Shown one piece after another: positions 1 through 8,989 of a DNA stretch of 36,540 nt. Origin of the DNA: Parasulfuritortus cantonensis (GTDB lineage: Bacteria; Pseudomonadota; Gammaproteobacteria; Burkholderiales; Thiobacillaceae). The stretch covers positions 1 to 36,540 of the forward strand of contig NZ_SJZB01000011.1 in assembly GCF_004337445.1 (NCBI RefSeq), given 5' to 3'. The translations under genes were made by a program, and so were the position numbers. The notes below the pieces were generated by a model, which searched no databases, had not been told where the DNA came from, and saw nothing but the letters and a program-made list of their open reading frames with translations. The first letter of the stretch is position 1. Every line of letters starts with the position of its first letter.

Positions 1-919
1 GCGGCTCGTAGAGGACGCGGGCGCGCGGCGCGTCCGGCTCCAGGTAGGGCCGGGTGGAACCGAACAGGGCCAGGGTCGGGCGCGCCATGGCCAGGCCGAG
101 GTGGGTCAGGCCGGTGTCGACCCCGACCAGCAGGCGGGCCCGGCCGATCAGCGCCGCCGCCACCGCCAGGCTGGTCCGCCCGGCCAGGCAGACGCCGCCG
201 CCGGCCGCCGCCAGGGCCTCGGCGTGGCCGCGGTCGCCGGGGCCGCCCAGCCAGGCCACCGGGACCCCGAACTCGGCCTGGAACAACCGGGCCAGCTCGA
301 TCCAGCGCTCGTCGAACCAGTGTTTCTGGGGCCGCGTGGTGAACGGGCAGAACACCGCGAAGCCAGCCGTCAGGCCGGACTCCGCGCACAGGGCCGCCGC
401 GGCGGCCTGGTCCTCGGCACCCGGCACCACGTCGAGCCGGTAGGCACGCTCGTCCAGGCCCAGGGCACGGCCCAGGGCACGGTATTCCTTGCCCGGCAGG
501 TGGCTGGTCACGGCCCGCGACACCACCCGGGTCATGAGCAGCCGGCTGCCCTCCTTGGAACCCAGGCCGATGCGCTGGCGCGCCCCGCTGGCGCGGGCCA
601 GGACGCCGCTCTTGAGCAGGCCCTGGGTATCCAGGACGAGGTCGAAGCGGGCCGCGCGCAGGCGGCGCACGAGGTCGCGCAGTTCGCCCAGCACGGCCAG
701 GTAGCGGCCTTCCCGCCAGAGCTTGGCCCAGCGCCCGCGCGGCAGGGTGTAGAGCCGGGACAGGCGCGGGTTGTGGCGCAGCAGGCCGGCGTTGGCCTCC
801 TCGGTCAGCCAGGCGATCTCGACCCCCGGCCAGGCGGCCTTGAGCATCGGGATCAGGCCGGAGGCCAGGATCACGTCGCCGATCGCCGACAGGCGCACGA
901 TCAGCACCCGGCTCGGCAC
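1..919 (-). CDS. Glycosyltransferase family 9 (heptosyltransferase-like), C-terminus cut by window edge
   Basis: The protein begins MPSRVLIVRLSAIGDVILAS, the N-terminal signature of the ADP-heptose:LPS heptosyltransferase (GT9) family. Further on it has TRPQKHW and VGVDTGLTHLGLAMARP, the conserved D-T-G-x-x-H acceptor/donor loop of WaaC/WaaF-like enzymes. These enzymes add heptose to the LPS inner core on the cytoplasmic face of the inner membrane. I chose the GTG at 919-917, which lies 7 bases after the stop of the upstream glycosyltransferase, so the two are almost certainly co-transcribed. About 306 residues are visible and the rest lies outside the window. Its closeness to WaaC is judged from motifs only; a heptosyltransferase for another glycan is possible. 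Confidence 0.88.
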   Translation of the reverse strand, partial: MPSRVLIVRLSAIGDVILASGLIPMLKAAWPGVEIAWLTEEANAGLLRHNPRLSRLYTLPRGRWAKLWREGRYLAVLGELRDLVRRLRAARFDLVLDTQGLLKSGVLARASGARQRIGLGSKEGSRLLMTRVVSRAVTSHLPGKEYRALGRALGLDERAYRLDVVPGAEDQAAAAALCAESGLTAGFAVFCPFTTRPQKHWFDERWIELARLFQAEFGVPVAWLGGPGDRGHAEALAAAGGGVCLAGRTSLAVAAALIGRARLLVGVDTGLTHLGLAMARPTLALFGSTRPYLEPDAPRARVLYEP

Positions 920-926
920 GCCGAGG

Positions 927-2030
927 TCAGCCGCCACCCAGGTGCTCCCGCATCAGGCGTTCGTACAGGTCCAGGTAGGCCCCGACGATGGCGGCCTGGC
1001 CATGCTTGGCGTTCAATTCGCGCCAGCCCGCCTCGCCCAGCTCCCGGCGACCGGCATCGTCCATCTGGAGCGCCCGTTGCAGGCCGTCGGCGAGGCCGAG
1101 CGGGTCGGCGCACGGCACCATGATGCCGTTGCGGTCCGGCTGGATCAGTTCCCGGGCACCGTCGCTGGCGCTGCTGACCACCGGCTTGCGGTAGTTCCAG
1201 GCCTCCAGGATGACGTTGCCGAGCGGCTCGTGCCGGGACGGCACCACGACCACGTCGGCAAGGTCGTACCAGGGATCGGGCGGGTCCTGCCAGCCCAGCC
1301 AGCGGACCCGGTCGTCCAGGCCGAGCCTGCGGCACTGCAGGCGCAGGCGCTCGGCGTCCTCGCCGTCGCCGCCGATGAGCATGACCCAGGGCCGCCCGGC
1401 GATCTCGCGCGGCAGGTCGGCCAGGGCGGCGAGCAGGTCCTGGAAGCCCTTCTTCTCGATCAGGCGGCCGAGCCCGAACAGCAGCCAGGCGTCCGCCGGC
1501 ACGGCCAGGCCGGCGCGCAAGGCGGCGCGCCCGGCGTCGTCGAAGCGGCGCGGCTCGGGCACGAAGTTGCCGATGTGGAAGACCCGCTCGGCGGGCAGTC
1601 CCTGGCCGATCATGTAGTCGCAGATGGCGCGCGTGTTGCCGACCCAGGCGTGGGCGTGCCGGTAATAGCCGTCGATCTTGTAGAAACCGCCCAGGCGGGC
1701 GACGTGCACCGCCGGGACGCCCTTGGGCACCCGGGTCAGGCGGGTCGCCCGGCCCATGTAGGTCTGCACCACGCAGGGCGCGCGCTCGGACAGGAGCCGG
1801 CGCATGCGCCAGGCCGACCAGAAATCCCAGCGGTTGGCCAGGGCCAGGTGGACCTGCTCGATGTCGCGTCCGGCCAGGGCACGTGCCACCGGGCTGTCGG
1901 GCCGGTTCACCGCCAGGACGGGCTGGCCGGCGTCGTGCAGGGCGTTGAGCAGACGCACGTAGAACTGGTCCGCACCGCCGAACTGACGGCTGCCCAGGAC
2001 GTGCAGCGAAGGCAGTGCCCGGTCCGTCAA
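927..2030 (-). CDS. GT4-family glycosyltransferase
   Basis: This 367-residue protein has a GT-B fold layout. The N-terminal half carries an early glycine-rich loop (SRQFGGADQFYVRL). The C-terminal half carries WLLFGLGRLIEKKGFQDLL and the E-x7-E motif in SRHEPLGNVILEAWNYRKP, typical of retaining GT4 enzymes such as WaaG-like LPS core glucosyltransferases. It should transfer a sugar from a nucleotide donor to a cell-surface glycan in the cytoplasm. The start is the TTG at 2030-2028, one base after the TGA of the sulfotransferase gene; an earlier in-frame start inside that gene cannot be excluded. It sits between a sulfotransferase and a GT9 gene, pointing to LPS core or exopolysaccharide assembly. 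Donor and acceptor cannot be read from the sequence. Confidence 0.88.
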   Translation of the reverse strand: MTDRALPSLHVLGSRQFGGADQFYVRLLNALHDAGQPVLAVNRPDSPVARALAGRDIEQVHLALANRWDFWSAWRMRRLLSERAPCVVQTYMGRATRLTRVPKGVPAVHVARLGGFYKIDGYYRHAHAWVGNTRAICDYMIGQGLPAERVFHIGNFVPEPRRFDDAGRAALRAGLAVPADAWLLFGLGRLIEKKGFQDLLAALADLPREIAGRPWVMLIGGDGEDAERLRLQCRRLGLDDRVRWLGWQDPPDPWYDLADVVVVPSRHEPLGNVILEAWNYRKPVVSSASDGARELIQPDRNGIMVPCADPLGLADGLQRALQMDDAGRRELGEAGWRELNAKHGQAAIVGAYLDLYERLMREHLGGG

Positions 2031-2031
2031 G

Positions 2032-2703
2032 TCAGGCCCCGCCGACGTCGTCGAAGCGATAGCCGAAGCGCTCGATGTCCTTGCCGAAGTGCTGCGCCAC
2101 CAGGGCCGCGGTCTCGTCGTCGTAATACTCGCGGTAGTCCTTGCGCCGGTCGGTGGCCTGGCGCCGGTGCGGCAGCTCCGGGCAGGGGATGCCGATGCGC
2201 GCGCAGATGGTCGCGAAATCCTCGTTCAGCTGCTCGTAGCGGCCGACGAAGTCGACGATCAGGTTGTCGTGCAGGTCGACCAGGTAGTCGTTCTGCGACT
2301 CGATGGAGGTATCGAGGTGGAATTGGTAGGGCCGCTCGGGATCGAACTTCCAGCGCAGGAAGTCGGCGAAATTGTCGTGTCCCTGCATGTAATGCGGCCG
2401 CTCGCGCCGGATATGGTGGAAGGAGCTGACCTGCAGGTCCCAGGGATTGCGCACGAAGGCGAACTTGAACAGGGAGTCGTAGAACGACTTGGGCAGCATC
2501 TCCCTGGCGGCGATGGCGTGGGCATGGCGTGGGAACTTGGTGCCCAGGCGGTGGCCGGTCAGGTGGCTCATGCGGTGGCAGGGCCACATCAGCCAGTACC
2601 AGGGGTCGCGCCAGCGCACCCGCTCCAGGGCCGCGCGTACGCTGGTGCCGCCGGTCTTGGCGATGTGCACGAAGAGAAAGTTGAAGCGGGGCGAGAGCAG
2701 CAT
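2032..2703 (-). CDS. Sulfotransferase (Sulfotransfer_2-like, PAPS-dependent)
   Basis: About 223 residues. The N-terminus MLLSPRFNFLFVHIAKTGGT contains the K-T-G-G-T-S loop that binds the 5'-phosphosulfate of PAPS. FAFVRNPWDLQVSSFHH near residue 85 is the 3'-phosphate-binding motif (R-N-P followed by S). These two motifs define carbohydrate sulfotransferases of the Sulfotransfer_2 type. I start at the ATG at 2703-2701, which has an AGGA ribosome site (GCAGGAACATCCT) just upstream; the frame stays open to 2799, but that extension is low-complexity and has no family resemblance. The gene leads directly into two glycosyltransferases, so it may sulfate a surface glycan, which is uncommon in freshwater proteobacteria. 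The substrate is unknown. Confidence 0.82.
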   Translation of the reverse strand: MLLSPRFNFLFVHIAKTGGTSVRAALERVRWRDPWYWLMWPCHRMSHLTGHRLGTKFPRHAHAIAAREMLPKSFYDSLFKFAFVRNPWDLQVSSFHHIRRERPHYMQGHDNFADFLRWKFDPERPYQFHLDTSIESQNDYLVDLHDNLIVDFVGRYEQLNEDFATICARIGIPCPELPHRRQATDRRKDYREYYDDETAALVAQHFGKDIERFGYRFDDVGGA

Positions 2704-2826
2704 AGGATGTTCCTGCAATTTACGGCAGTGTAGCCCGGCCGGGCCCGCGCGGCGGCGGATATTGCGCCGGCGCGCGTCGTCGGGCGGGGATTTTGCCACG
2801 CCCGCGGGGCCCGGGTAAGCCCGCCC

Positions 2827-3573
2827 CTAGCGTCGGCCGCGGCTCCGAGCGGCGCCGGCGATGCCGCGCCAGATCGCCACCTCCTCCTTCTCCAGGCCGG
2901 CGCGCGCGAAGAAGCGGCGCAGGCGCGGCATCAGGCGCTTGGGGTGGGCCGGGTCGAGGAAGCCGATCTCGACCAGGGTCTCCTCGAGGGCACCGAGCAG
3001 GCCTTCCACCTCCTCGTGGCTGGCGGGCGTGAACTCGGGCAGGTCGAGGGTGCGGTCGGCCAGGCCGCAGCGCAACTCGTAGGCCACCACCTGCACGGCG
3101 GCGCCCAGGTTGAGCGAGGCGTAGTCCGGGTTGGTCGGGATGTTGAGCAGCCAGCGGCACTTGCCGAGCTGCTCGTTGGACAGGCCGAAGGTCTCCGAGC
3201 CGAACACCACCGCCACCGGCGCGGCGGCGGCCTGCAGCAGCAGTTCCGGCGCCGCCCGGCGCGGCGTCAGGTCGGGATGCGGCAGATCGCGCCGGCGCGA
3301 GGTGCAGGCCGCTGCCAGCACGGTGCCGGCCAGGGCGCCGTCGAGATCGCCGCACAGCACGGCCGCGTCGAGCACGTCGACGGCCCCGGAGGCGCGCGCG
3401 CGTGCCTCGTCGTCGATGGCGCACTTCGGGTTGACCAGGCAGAGCCGGGAAAGCCCCATCACCTTCATCGCCCGGGCGGCCGCCCCCAGGTTGCCGGGGT
3501 GGCTGGTCTCGACCAGGACGATGCGGATATTGTCGAGTGGATTTACCGGCTTCAAGGTAAAATCGCCAGCCAT
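2827..3573 (-). CDS. trmJ: tRNA (cytidine/uridine-2'-O-)-methyltransferase TrmJ
   Basis: A SpoU/SPOUT methyltransferase that 2'-O-methylates position 32 of tRNAs using S-adenosylmethionine. All three family motifs are present: [14 protein letters not shown] (motif 1), [15 protein letters not shown] (motif 2) and [20 protein letters not shown] (motif 3, the trefoil-knot SAM site). The TrmJ C-terminal extension rich in Arg follows ([22 protein letters not shown]). I favour the ATG at 3573 (248 residues), because TrmJ proteins begin only a few residues before the NIRIVLVET strand. The ATG at 3597 is an alternative and would overlap suhB. The gene is divergent from suhB, the same arrangement as in E. 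coli, and the starts are so close that their promoters must lie inside each other's coding regions. Confidence 0.93.
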   Translation of the reverse strand: MAGDFTLKPVNPLDNIRIVLVETSHPGNLGAAARAMKVMGLSRLCLVNPKCAIDDEARARASGAVDVLDAAVLCGDLDGALAGTVLAAACTSRRRDLPHPDLTPRRAAPELLLQAAAAPVAVVFGSETFGLSNEQLGKCRWLLNIPTNPDYASLNLGAAVQVVAYELRCGLADRTLDLPEFTPASHEEVEGLLGALEETLVEIGFLDPAHPKRLMPRLRRFFARAGLEKEEVAIWRGIAGAARSRGRR

Positions 3574-3595
3574 CAGTTCACTGTTCTTTTCAGCC

Positions 3596-4393
3596 ATGCA
3601 TCCCATGCTCAATACGGCGGTCAAGGCCGCGCGCCGTGCCGCCACCATCATCAATCGCGCCTCCAACGACCTCGACTCGCTCACCGTCCGCACCAAGCAG
3701 GACAACGACTTCGTCTCCGAGGTGGATCATGCTGCCGAACAGGCCATCATCGAAACCCTGCTCACGGCCTATCCGCAGCACGCCATTCTAGCCGAAGAGT
3801 CGGGCGCGACCGGCGACTCCGAGTTCCAGTGGATCATCGACCCGCTCGACGGCACCACCAACTTCCTGCATGGCTTCCCGCAGTACGCCATCTCCATCGC
3901 CCTGACGGTGCGCGGCCAACTCGACCAGGCGGTGGTCTACGACCCCACCCGCAACGAGCTGTTCACCGCCAGCAAGGGCGCCGGCGCCTTCCTGAACGAC
4001 CGCCGCATCCGCGTCTCCAAGCGCGCCAAGCTGGCCGAATCGCTGATCGGCACCGGCTTCCCCTACCGCGACTTCAGCCACCTGGACGCCTACACCGGCA
4101 TGTTCCGCGACCTGGTCCAGAAGACCTCCGGCCTGCGCCGGCCCGGCTCGGCGGCGATCGACCTGGCCTGGGTGGCGGCCGGGCGCACCGACGGCTTCTT
4201 CGAGATCGGCCTCAACCCCTGGGACATCGCGGCCGGCTGCCTGCTGATCAAGGAGGCCGGCGGCCTGGTGGGCGACTTCACCGGCGAGGACGGCTATCTG
4301 AAATCCGGCCACGTCGTGGCCGGCAACCCCAAGGTGTTCGCCCAGCTGCTGCAGGCGATCCAGCCCCACCTCACCCCGGCGTTGCGCCGCTGA
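3596..4393 (+). CDS. suhB: Inositol-1-monophosphatase SuhB
   Basis: 265 residues beginning [16 protein letters not shown], nearly identical to the start of E. coli SuhB, which fixes the start codon. Metal and substrate motifs of the Mg-dependent inositol monophosphatase superfamily are all present: [19 protein letters not shown], the signature [17 protein letters not shown], and [17 protein letters not shown]. It hydrolyses myo-inositol-1-phosphate. In E. coli it also acts with the Nus factors in ribosomal RNA antitermination, probably its more important role in bacteria that make no inositol lipids. The initiating ATG and the alternative trmJ ATG share the palindromic bases CATG, so transcription signals for each gene are nested in the other. 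Confidence 0.95.
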   Translation: MHPMLNTAVKAARRAATIINRASNDLDSLTVRTKQDNDFVSEVDHAAEQAIIETLLTAYPQHAILAEESGATGDSEFQWIIDPLDGTTNFLHGFPQYAISIALTVRGQLDQAVVYDPTRNELFTASKGAGAFLNDRRIRVSKRAKLAESLIGTGFPYRDFSHLDAYTGMFRDLVQKTSGLRRPGSAAIDLAWVAAGRTDGFFEIGLNPWDIAAGCLLIKEAGGLVGDFTGEDGYLKSGHVVAGNPKVFAQLLQAIQPHLTPALRR

Positions 4394-4406
4394 GGCGGGC
4401 AGCCCC

Positions 4407-5042
4407 TTACTTCATGGTCGGGATGTAGGCCGCCAGGGCGTCGATGTCGGCATCCTTCAGGCGCCGGGCGATGCTGCCCATGATCGGGTCCTTGCGCAGC
4501 TTGACGCTGGCGCGATAGTCCTCGAGCGCCTTCTTCAGGTAGACCGGCTGCTGCCCGGCCAGGCGGGCGATCTTCTCGTTGCCGTAGCCCTGCGCGCCAT
4601 GGCAGGACTTGCAGGCACGCTCGTAGATCTGCTGGCCGTGGGCGACCTGCTTGCTGTCCTTGACGACGGCCGTCTTGACCGTCTCGCCGGAGTAGTAGAG
4701 CGCCATGTTGAAGCGGTCCTCCGGCTTGAGCACCTTGATCAGGCCGCTCATGAACTCGTCCTGGCGGCGGCCGTCGGCGAACTTCTCGATCTGGTTGAGC
4801 AGGTAGACGGCGTTCTGGCCGGCCAGGTTGGGGATGTAGTCGTAAGCGCTGTTGCCATCCTCGCCATGGCAGTTGACGCAGAAGAAGGCCGCCTTCTTGC
4901 CCGCCTGGCTGGCCTTCTCGAAGTCCGCCGCCGAACCCGCGACCTGGCGCACCCGTTCGGCGTTGTCGGCGGCGAGCGCCGGCGGGGCGGCCGCGACACC
5001 GAGCACCGTCGCGAGGCAGGCAATGGATAGGCGGATATTCAT
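4407..5042 (-). CDS. Diheme cytochrome c4-like protein
   Basis: 211 residues with a clear signal peptide (MNIRLSIACLATVLGVAAA, cleavage after PALA) and two class I heme sites, C55-VN-CH and C144-KS-CH. Each half also has a candidate axial methionine (DEFMSG near 98 and DPIMGS near 188). The internal duplication and length match the cytochrome c4 family, soluble or loosely membrane-bound periplasmic carriers that pass electrons from bc1-type complexes to terminal oxidases. The start at 5042 was chosen because it directly precedes the signal peptide; the frame is open 66 bases further but without signal-peptide character. It is a single gene, convergent with suhB (13 bases between stops) and divergent from mutS. 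Confidence 0.88.
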   Translation of the reverse strand: MNIRLSIACLATVLGVAAAPPALAADNAERVRQVAGSAADFEKASQAGKKAAFFCVNCHGEDGNSAYDYIPNLAGQNAVYLLNQIEKFADGRRQDEFMSGLIKVLKPEDRFNMALYYSGETVKTAVVKDSKQVAHGQQIYERACKSCHGAQGYGNEKIARLAGQQPVYLKKALEDYRASVKLRKDPIMGSIARRLKDADIDALAAYIPTMK

Positions 5043-5184
5043 GCTTGGGTACCCATGTGGCGATTTGGTATTTTCACCTAGCATATAGCCGAACTCCGCC
5101 CTTGTCATTGTCTGGCTGTACCAGACGGCCGGACCAAACGGCCATCCGGGTTAAAATCGCCTGCCCTCCTCCACCGCCCCGAAC

Positions 5185-7740
5185 TTGACCGCCGATTTCG
5201 CCCAACACACGCCCATGATGCAGCAATACCTGCGCATCAAGGCAGAGCAGCCGGACATGCTGTTGTTCTACCGCATGGGGGACTTCTACGAGCTGTTCTT
5301 CGACGACGCCGAGCGCGCCGCCCGCCTGCTCGACATCACCCTGACCACGCGCGGCCAGTCGGCCGGGCAGCCGATCAAGATGGCCGGCGTCCCCTACCAC
5401 GCGGTCGAGCAATACCTGGCCCGCCTGGTGCGCCAAGGCGAATCGGTGGCGATCTGCGAACAGATCGGCGACCCCAAGGCGAGCAAGGGACCGGTCGAAC
5501 GCAAGGTGATCCGCATCGTCACCCCGGGCACGCTCACCGACGACGTCCTGCTCGACGACAAGCGCGATGCCGCCATCCTGGCCGTCGCCGCCGGACGCGG
5601 CCGCCTGGCCCTGGCCTGGCTGACCCTGTCCTCCGGCCGCCTGGCCGCCAAGGAGGTCGAGCCGGGCCGCCTGGCCTCCGAGCTGGCCCGCCTGGTGCCG
5701 TCCGAGATCCTCCTGCCGGACGACTTCGCCGACCCCGCCCTGGCCGGCCTGAAGGCCGCCCTCACCCGCCGTCCGGCCTGGCAGTTCGACGCCGAGCGCG
5801 GCGCCCGCCTGCTCACCGAACACTTCGGCGTCCACGACCTGTCGGCCTGGGACATCCAGGACAAACCGCTGGTCCAGGCCGCGGCCGGCCTGCTGCTCGA
5901 CTACGCCCGCCACACCCAGCAGTCCACGCTGCCCCACGTCAACGGCCTGGCCCTGGAGCGCGACAGCGAGTACGTGCTCATGGACGCGGCCGCCCGGCGC
6001 ACCCTGGAGATCAGCGAGACCCTGCGCGGCGAGACCGAGCCGACCCTGTTCTCCGAACTGGACCGTTGCCGCACCGGCATGGGCAGCCGCCTGCTCAAGC
6101 ACTGGCTGCACCACCCGTTGCGCGACGTCGCCCGCCGCCAGGGCCGCCTGGCCGCCATCGCCGCCTTCATCGAGAACCCGGAGGCGGTCCGTGCCGTCGC
6201 CCGCGAACTGCGCGCCATGGCCGACCTGGAACGCATCGCCGCCCGGGTCGCCCTGCGCTCGGCCCGGCCGCGCGACCTGTCCGGCCTGCGCGACAGCCTG
6301 GCCCTCCTGCCCGGCCTGCGCGACGCCCTGGCCGGCGCCGGCGGGGTGCTCGCCGAACTGGCCGAGCGCCTGGATTTCCCGCCCGCCCCGGCCGCCCAGC
6401 TGGCCGCCGCCATCAAGCCGGAACCGGCCGCCGTGCTGCGCGAGGGCGGCGTCGTCGCGGACGGCTACGACGCCGAGCTGGACGAGTTGCGCGGCCTGCA
6501 ATCGCACAGCGGCGAATTCCTGATCGCCCTCGAGGCGCGCGAGCGCGAGCGCACCGGGATCGCCAACCTGCGCGTCGAATACAACAAGGTGTCGGGCTTC
6601 TACATCGAGGTCAGCCGGGCCCAGGCCGACAAGGTGCCGGCCGACTACCACCGCCGGCAGACCCTGAAGAACGTCGAGCGCTACCTGACCGCCGAGCTGA
6701 AGGCGTTCGAGGACAAGTTCCTGTCCGCCTCGGAACGCGCCCTGGCGCGCGAGAAGTTGCTCTACGAGCAGCTGCTCGACGACCTGGCGCCGCACATCGC
6801 CGAACTGCAGCGCGTCGCCATGGCCGTGGCCGGCCTGGACATCCATGCCAGCCAGGCCGAGCTGGCCCAGGCACGCAACCTGGTGCGGCCGGAGTTCGCC
6901 GAGACCTGGGGCATCCGCATCGCCGGCGGCCGCCACCCCGTCGTCGAGCCGCGCGTCGACGCCTTCATCGCCAACGACCTCCGGCTCGACCCGACCCGGC
7001 GCATGCTGGTGGTGACCGGCCCCAACATGGGCGGCAAGTCCACCTACATGCGCCAGACCGCCCTGATCGTGCTGCTCGCCTGCTGCGGCCTCTACGTGCC
7101 GGCCGAGCGGGCGCTGGTCGGCCCGGTCGACCAGATCTTCACCCGGGTCGGTTCTTCCGACGACCTGGCCGGCGGACGCTCGACCTTCATGGTCGAGATG
7201 ACCGAGACGGCGCAGATACTCAACAACGCCAGCGAACACAGCCTGGTCCTGATGGACGAGATCGGCCGCGGCACCTCCACCTTCGACGGCGTCTCCATCG
7301 CCTGGTCGGTGGCCCGCCACCTGGCCGAGAAGGTGCGCGCCTACACCCTGTTCGCCACCCACTACTTCGAGCTGACCCAGCTCGCCCACGAATACCGCAG
7401 CCTGGCCAACGTGCACCTGGACGCCGTCGAGAACAACGGCAACCTGACCTTCCTGCACAGCGTCGAGGACGGCCCCGCCTCGCAGAGCTACGGCATCCAG
7501 GTCGCCCGCCTGGCCGGCGTACCCGGCTCGGTGGTCAACGCCGCCCGGCGCAAACTGGTCGAACTGGAGAACGCCCAGGTCGCCACGGCCGGCCAGGGCG
7601 ACCTCTTCGCCAGCCTGCCGCCGGCCCCCGAGGCGCCCGCCGCCCCGGCCCTGGACCGCCTGGCCGCCGTCGACCCGGACAGCCTGTCCCCGCGCGAGGC
7701 CCTGGACATACTCTACGAACTGAAGAAACTGAGCGCATGA
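5185..7740 (+). CDS. mutS: DNA mismatch repair protein MutS
   Basis: 851 residues, the usual MutS length. Domain I carries the mismatch-probing F-x-E motif ([11 protein letters not shown]34/E36), which inserts at the mispair. The core and clamp follow, then the ABC-type ATPase with Walker [10 protein letters not shown] (612-620) and Walker [17 protein letters not shown] (D691/E692). It detects mismatches as a dimer and recruits MutL. The N-terminus [17 protein letters not shown] aligns with other MutS proteins starting from an unusual TTG codon at 5185. No ATG precedes the conserved region (first ATG at 5215), so the TTG is likely real and may keep expression low. The stop overlaps the start of the next gene (ATGA). 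Confidence 0.96.
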   Translation: MTADFAQHTPMMQQYLRIKAEQPDMLLFYRMGDFYELFFDDAERAARLLDITLTTRGQSAGQPIKMAGVPYHAVEQYLARLVRQGESVAICEQIGDPKASKGPVERKVIRIVTPGTLTDDVLLDDKRDAAILAVAAGRGRLALAWLTLSSGRLAAKEVEPGRLASELARLVPSEILLPDDFADPALAGLKAALTRRPAWQFDAERGARLLTEHFGVHDLSAWDIQDKPLVQAAAGLLLDYARHTQQSTLPHVNGLALERDSEYVLMDAAARRTLEISETLRGETEPTLFSELDRCRTGMGSRLLKHWLHHPLRDVARRQGRLAAIAAFIENPEAVRAVARELRAMADLERIAARVALRSARPRDLSGLRDSLALLPGLRDALAGAGGVLAELAERLDFPPAPAAQLAAAIKPEPAAVLREGGVVADGYDAELDELRGLQSHSGEFLIALEARERERTGIANLRVEYNKVSGFYIEVSRAQADKVPADYHRRQTLKNVERYLTAELKAFEDKFLSASERALAREKLLYEQLLDDLAPHIAELQRVAMAVAGLDIHASQAELAQARNLVRPEFAETWGIRIAGGRHPVVEPRVDAFIANDLRLDPTRRMLVVTGPNMGGKSTYMRQTALIVLLACCGLYVPAERALVGPVDQIFTRVGSSDDLAGGRSTFMVEMTETAQILNNASEHSLVLMDEIGRGTSTFDGVSIAWSVARHLAEKVRAYTLFATHYFELTQLAHEYRSLANVHLDAVENNGNLTFLHSVEDGPASQSYGIQVARLAGVPGSVVNAARRKLVELENAQVATAGQGDLFASLPPAPEAPAAPALDRLAAVDPDSLSPREALDILYELKKLSA

Positions 7741-8027
7741 TGGATACCGGCCCCATGAAGACCCTGCACCTCGACGCCGAGGAACTCGGCCTCGACTTCA
7801 ACGCCTGCCTGAAGCTCGCCGAGGCGAACGCCCGGCACCTGCTCGGCGAGGCCATGCTGTTGTCCTTCTACGACCGCGACCGCAACCTGGAATCGCCCAA
7901 CGGCGTCAGCGAATGCCACCAGGGTTGCGACACGCCGGGCTGGATCGACTACGCCAAGAACCGCGGCGGCACGCTGATCGTGAACTTCCAGCACGGCCGC
8001 CACGTGTTCTGTTTCATGCCGCTTTGA
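7737..8027 (+). CDS. Conserved small protein of unknown function (possibly AF1514-like)
   Basis: 96 residues starting at an ATG that overlaps the mutS stop by four bases (ATGA). An equally placed ATG at 7740 is out of frame, and in-frame ATGs lie at 7737, 7740+ and 7755 ([11 protein letters not shown]). The protein has no signal peptide. It contains several Cys and His residues in the middle ([11 protein letters not shown]) and an aromatic C-terminal strand ([17 protein letters not shown]). The overall feel is of the small conserved AF1514-type family found in sulfur and metal-metabolising bacteria, but I hold this weakly. Translational coupling to mutS suggests co-expression rather than a repair role. 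The two Cys-x-x-x-Cys residues could bind metal; this is inference. Confidence 0.75.
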   Translation: MMDTGPMKTLHLDAEELGLDFNACLKLAEANARHLLGEAMLLSFYDRDRNLESPNGVSECHQGCDTPGWIDYAKNRGGTLIVNFQHGRHVFCFMPL

Positions 8028-8055
8028 TGCGCCGCCTGCAATCCGGAGGAACGCC

Positions 8056-8481
8056 ATGACCGCCGAAGACTGGTTCAAGCTGATCGAACAACTCGGTTCC
8101 ATCCCCGGCGGTGCCGCCAAGGCCGAGCCGGATTTCTTCGGCCACCTGATCACCGGCGAACTCGCTCCGGTGACCTCCGAGTGGGATTTCGACGGCTGGT
8201 TGCTCAAGGATGGCCGCGTGCTCAGCCTGCGCCTGGACGAAGCCCAGGAAGGCATGCGCCTGTTCGTGGTCGATCCGGCCGAGGAACACTACATCGCCCG
8301 CACCGGCAACGAACTCCTCGACTGCGCCCGCGAGGGCGGCGTCTCGCCGCTCATCCTGATGCTGCTCGCCATCGCCACCGGCCAGGTCGACGACAACAAG
8401 CGCCTGAAGCTGCACGCCCCGGCCATCGACGGCGCCGCCAAGGACCTGATGCTGATGAGCGTCTGCCGCCTGTGCGGCTGA
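8056..8481 (+). CDS. Hypothetical protein downstream of mutS
   Basis: 141 residues that I do not recognise. It has an excellent ribosome site (CCGGAGGAACGCC before ATG 8056) and codon use like the neighbouring host genes, so it is a real gene. It looks soluble and acidic (MTAEDWFKLIEQLGSIPGG at the start). The central strand-rich part ends in IARTGNELLDCAREGG, followed by a hydrophobic helix VSPLILMLLAIATGQV and a C-terminal MLMSVCRLCG with a Cys-x-x-Cys-like tail. No signal peptide or catalytic motif is visible. It follows the 96-residue gene by 28 bases and probably belongs to the mutS transcript. Confidence 0.75.
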   Translation: MTAEDWFKLIEQLGSIPGGAAKAEPDFFGHLITGELAPVTSEWDFDGWLLKDGRVLSLRLDEAQEGMRLFVVDPAEEHYIARTGNELLDCAREGGVSPLILMLLAIATGQVDDNKRLKLHAPAIDGAAKDLMLMSVCRLCG

Positions 8482-8501
8482 CGGCGGGCGGCGACGTGAG
8501 G

Positions 8502-8972
8502 ATGGCGAACGATGCCGTCATGGCGATCCGCGCCGAGGCCAAGAAACTGGCCCGGCGTTACCACGCGCTCACCGGCAAACCGCTGGGCATCACCGGCGAA
8601 GTGGCCGAATACGAGGCGGCACGTCTGTTGGGCGTCGCCCTAACCCCTGCCCGCCAGGCGGGCTGCGACGCGCTGGAAGACACCGGCTCCGGCCAGCGTC
8701 GCCTGCAGATAAGGGGACGTCGCATCCTGCCGGGCGGCAAGCCCGGTCAAAGGATCGGTGCCATCGACATCGGCAAGGCGTTCGACGCGGTGTTGCTGGT
8801 CCTGCTGAATGAGAACTTCGAAACCGTGTCGATCCACGAAGCGTCGCGCGCCGCCGTCATCACCGCCATCACCGCACCGGGGTCGAAAGCCAGGAACGAA
8901 CGCGGCGCGCTCGGCGTGAGCCAGTTCAAGGCGATCGGCCGACAACGCTGGCCATATGAACGTACCCCCTGA
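8502..8972 (+). CDS. Hypothetical protein, possible PD-(D/E)XK-type fold
   Basis: 156 residues starting at ATG 8502 (GTG 8496 is two codons earlier and equally possible). The N-terminal helix IRAEAKKLARRYHALTGK leads into ITGEVAEYEAARLLGV. Then comes AGCDALED, and a strand with basic residues RRLQIRGRR. The order Glu - helix - G-C/D-D-A - strand with Q-x-R/K resembles restriction-endonuclease-like PD-(D/E)XK folds, where the acidic residue and a following E/Q-x-K strand form the metal site. Here the lysine would be an arginine, so activity is doubtful. It ends 17 bases before the IS481-like left end and has host-like GC. The function is unassigned; the fold call is an inference from pattern only. 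Confidence 0.7.
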   Translation: MANDAVMAIRAEAKKLARRYHALTGKPLGITGEVAEYEAARLLGVALTPARQAGCDALEDTGSGQRRLQIRGRRILPGGKPGQRIGAIDIGKAFDAVLLVLLNENFETVSIHEASRAAVITAITAPGSKARNERGALGVSQFKAIGRQRWPYERTP

Positions 8973-8989
8973 CAACGACGGCATGGGCG

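Noticed and set aside
54..1123. Plus-strand frames at the window start
   Set aside because: They are antisense to the GT9 and GT4 genes and of biased composition.
5074..7458. Long open frame of 794 codons opposite mutS
   Set aside because: It is the mirror of a certain gene. High GC removes stops from the opposite strand, and the product is low-complexity Gly/Gln/Ala-rich.
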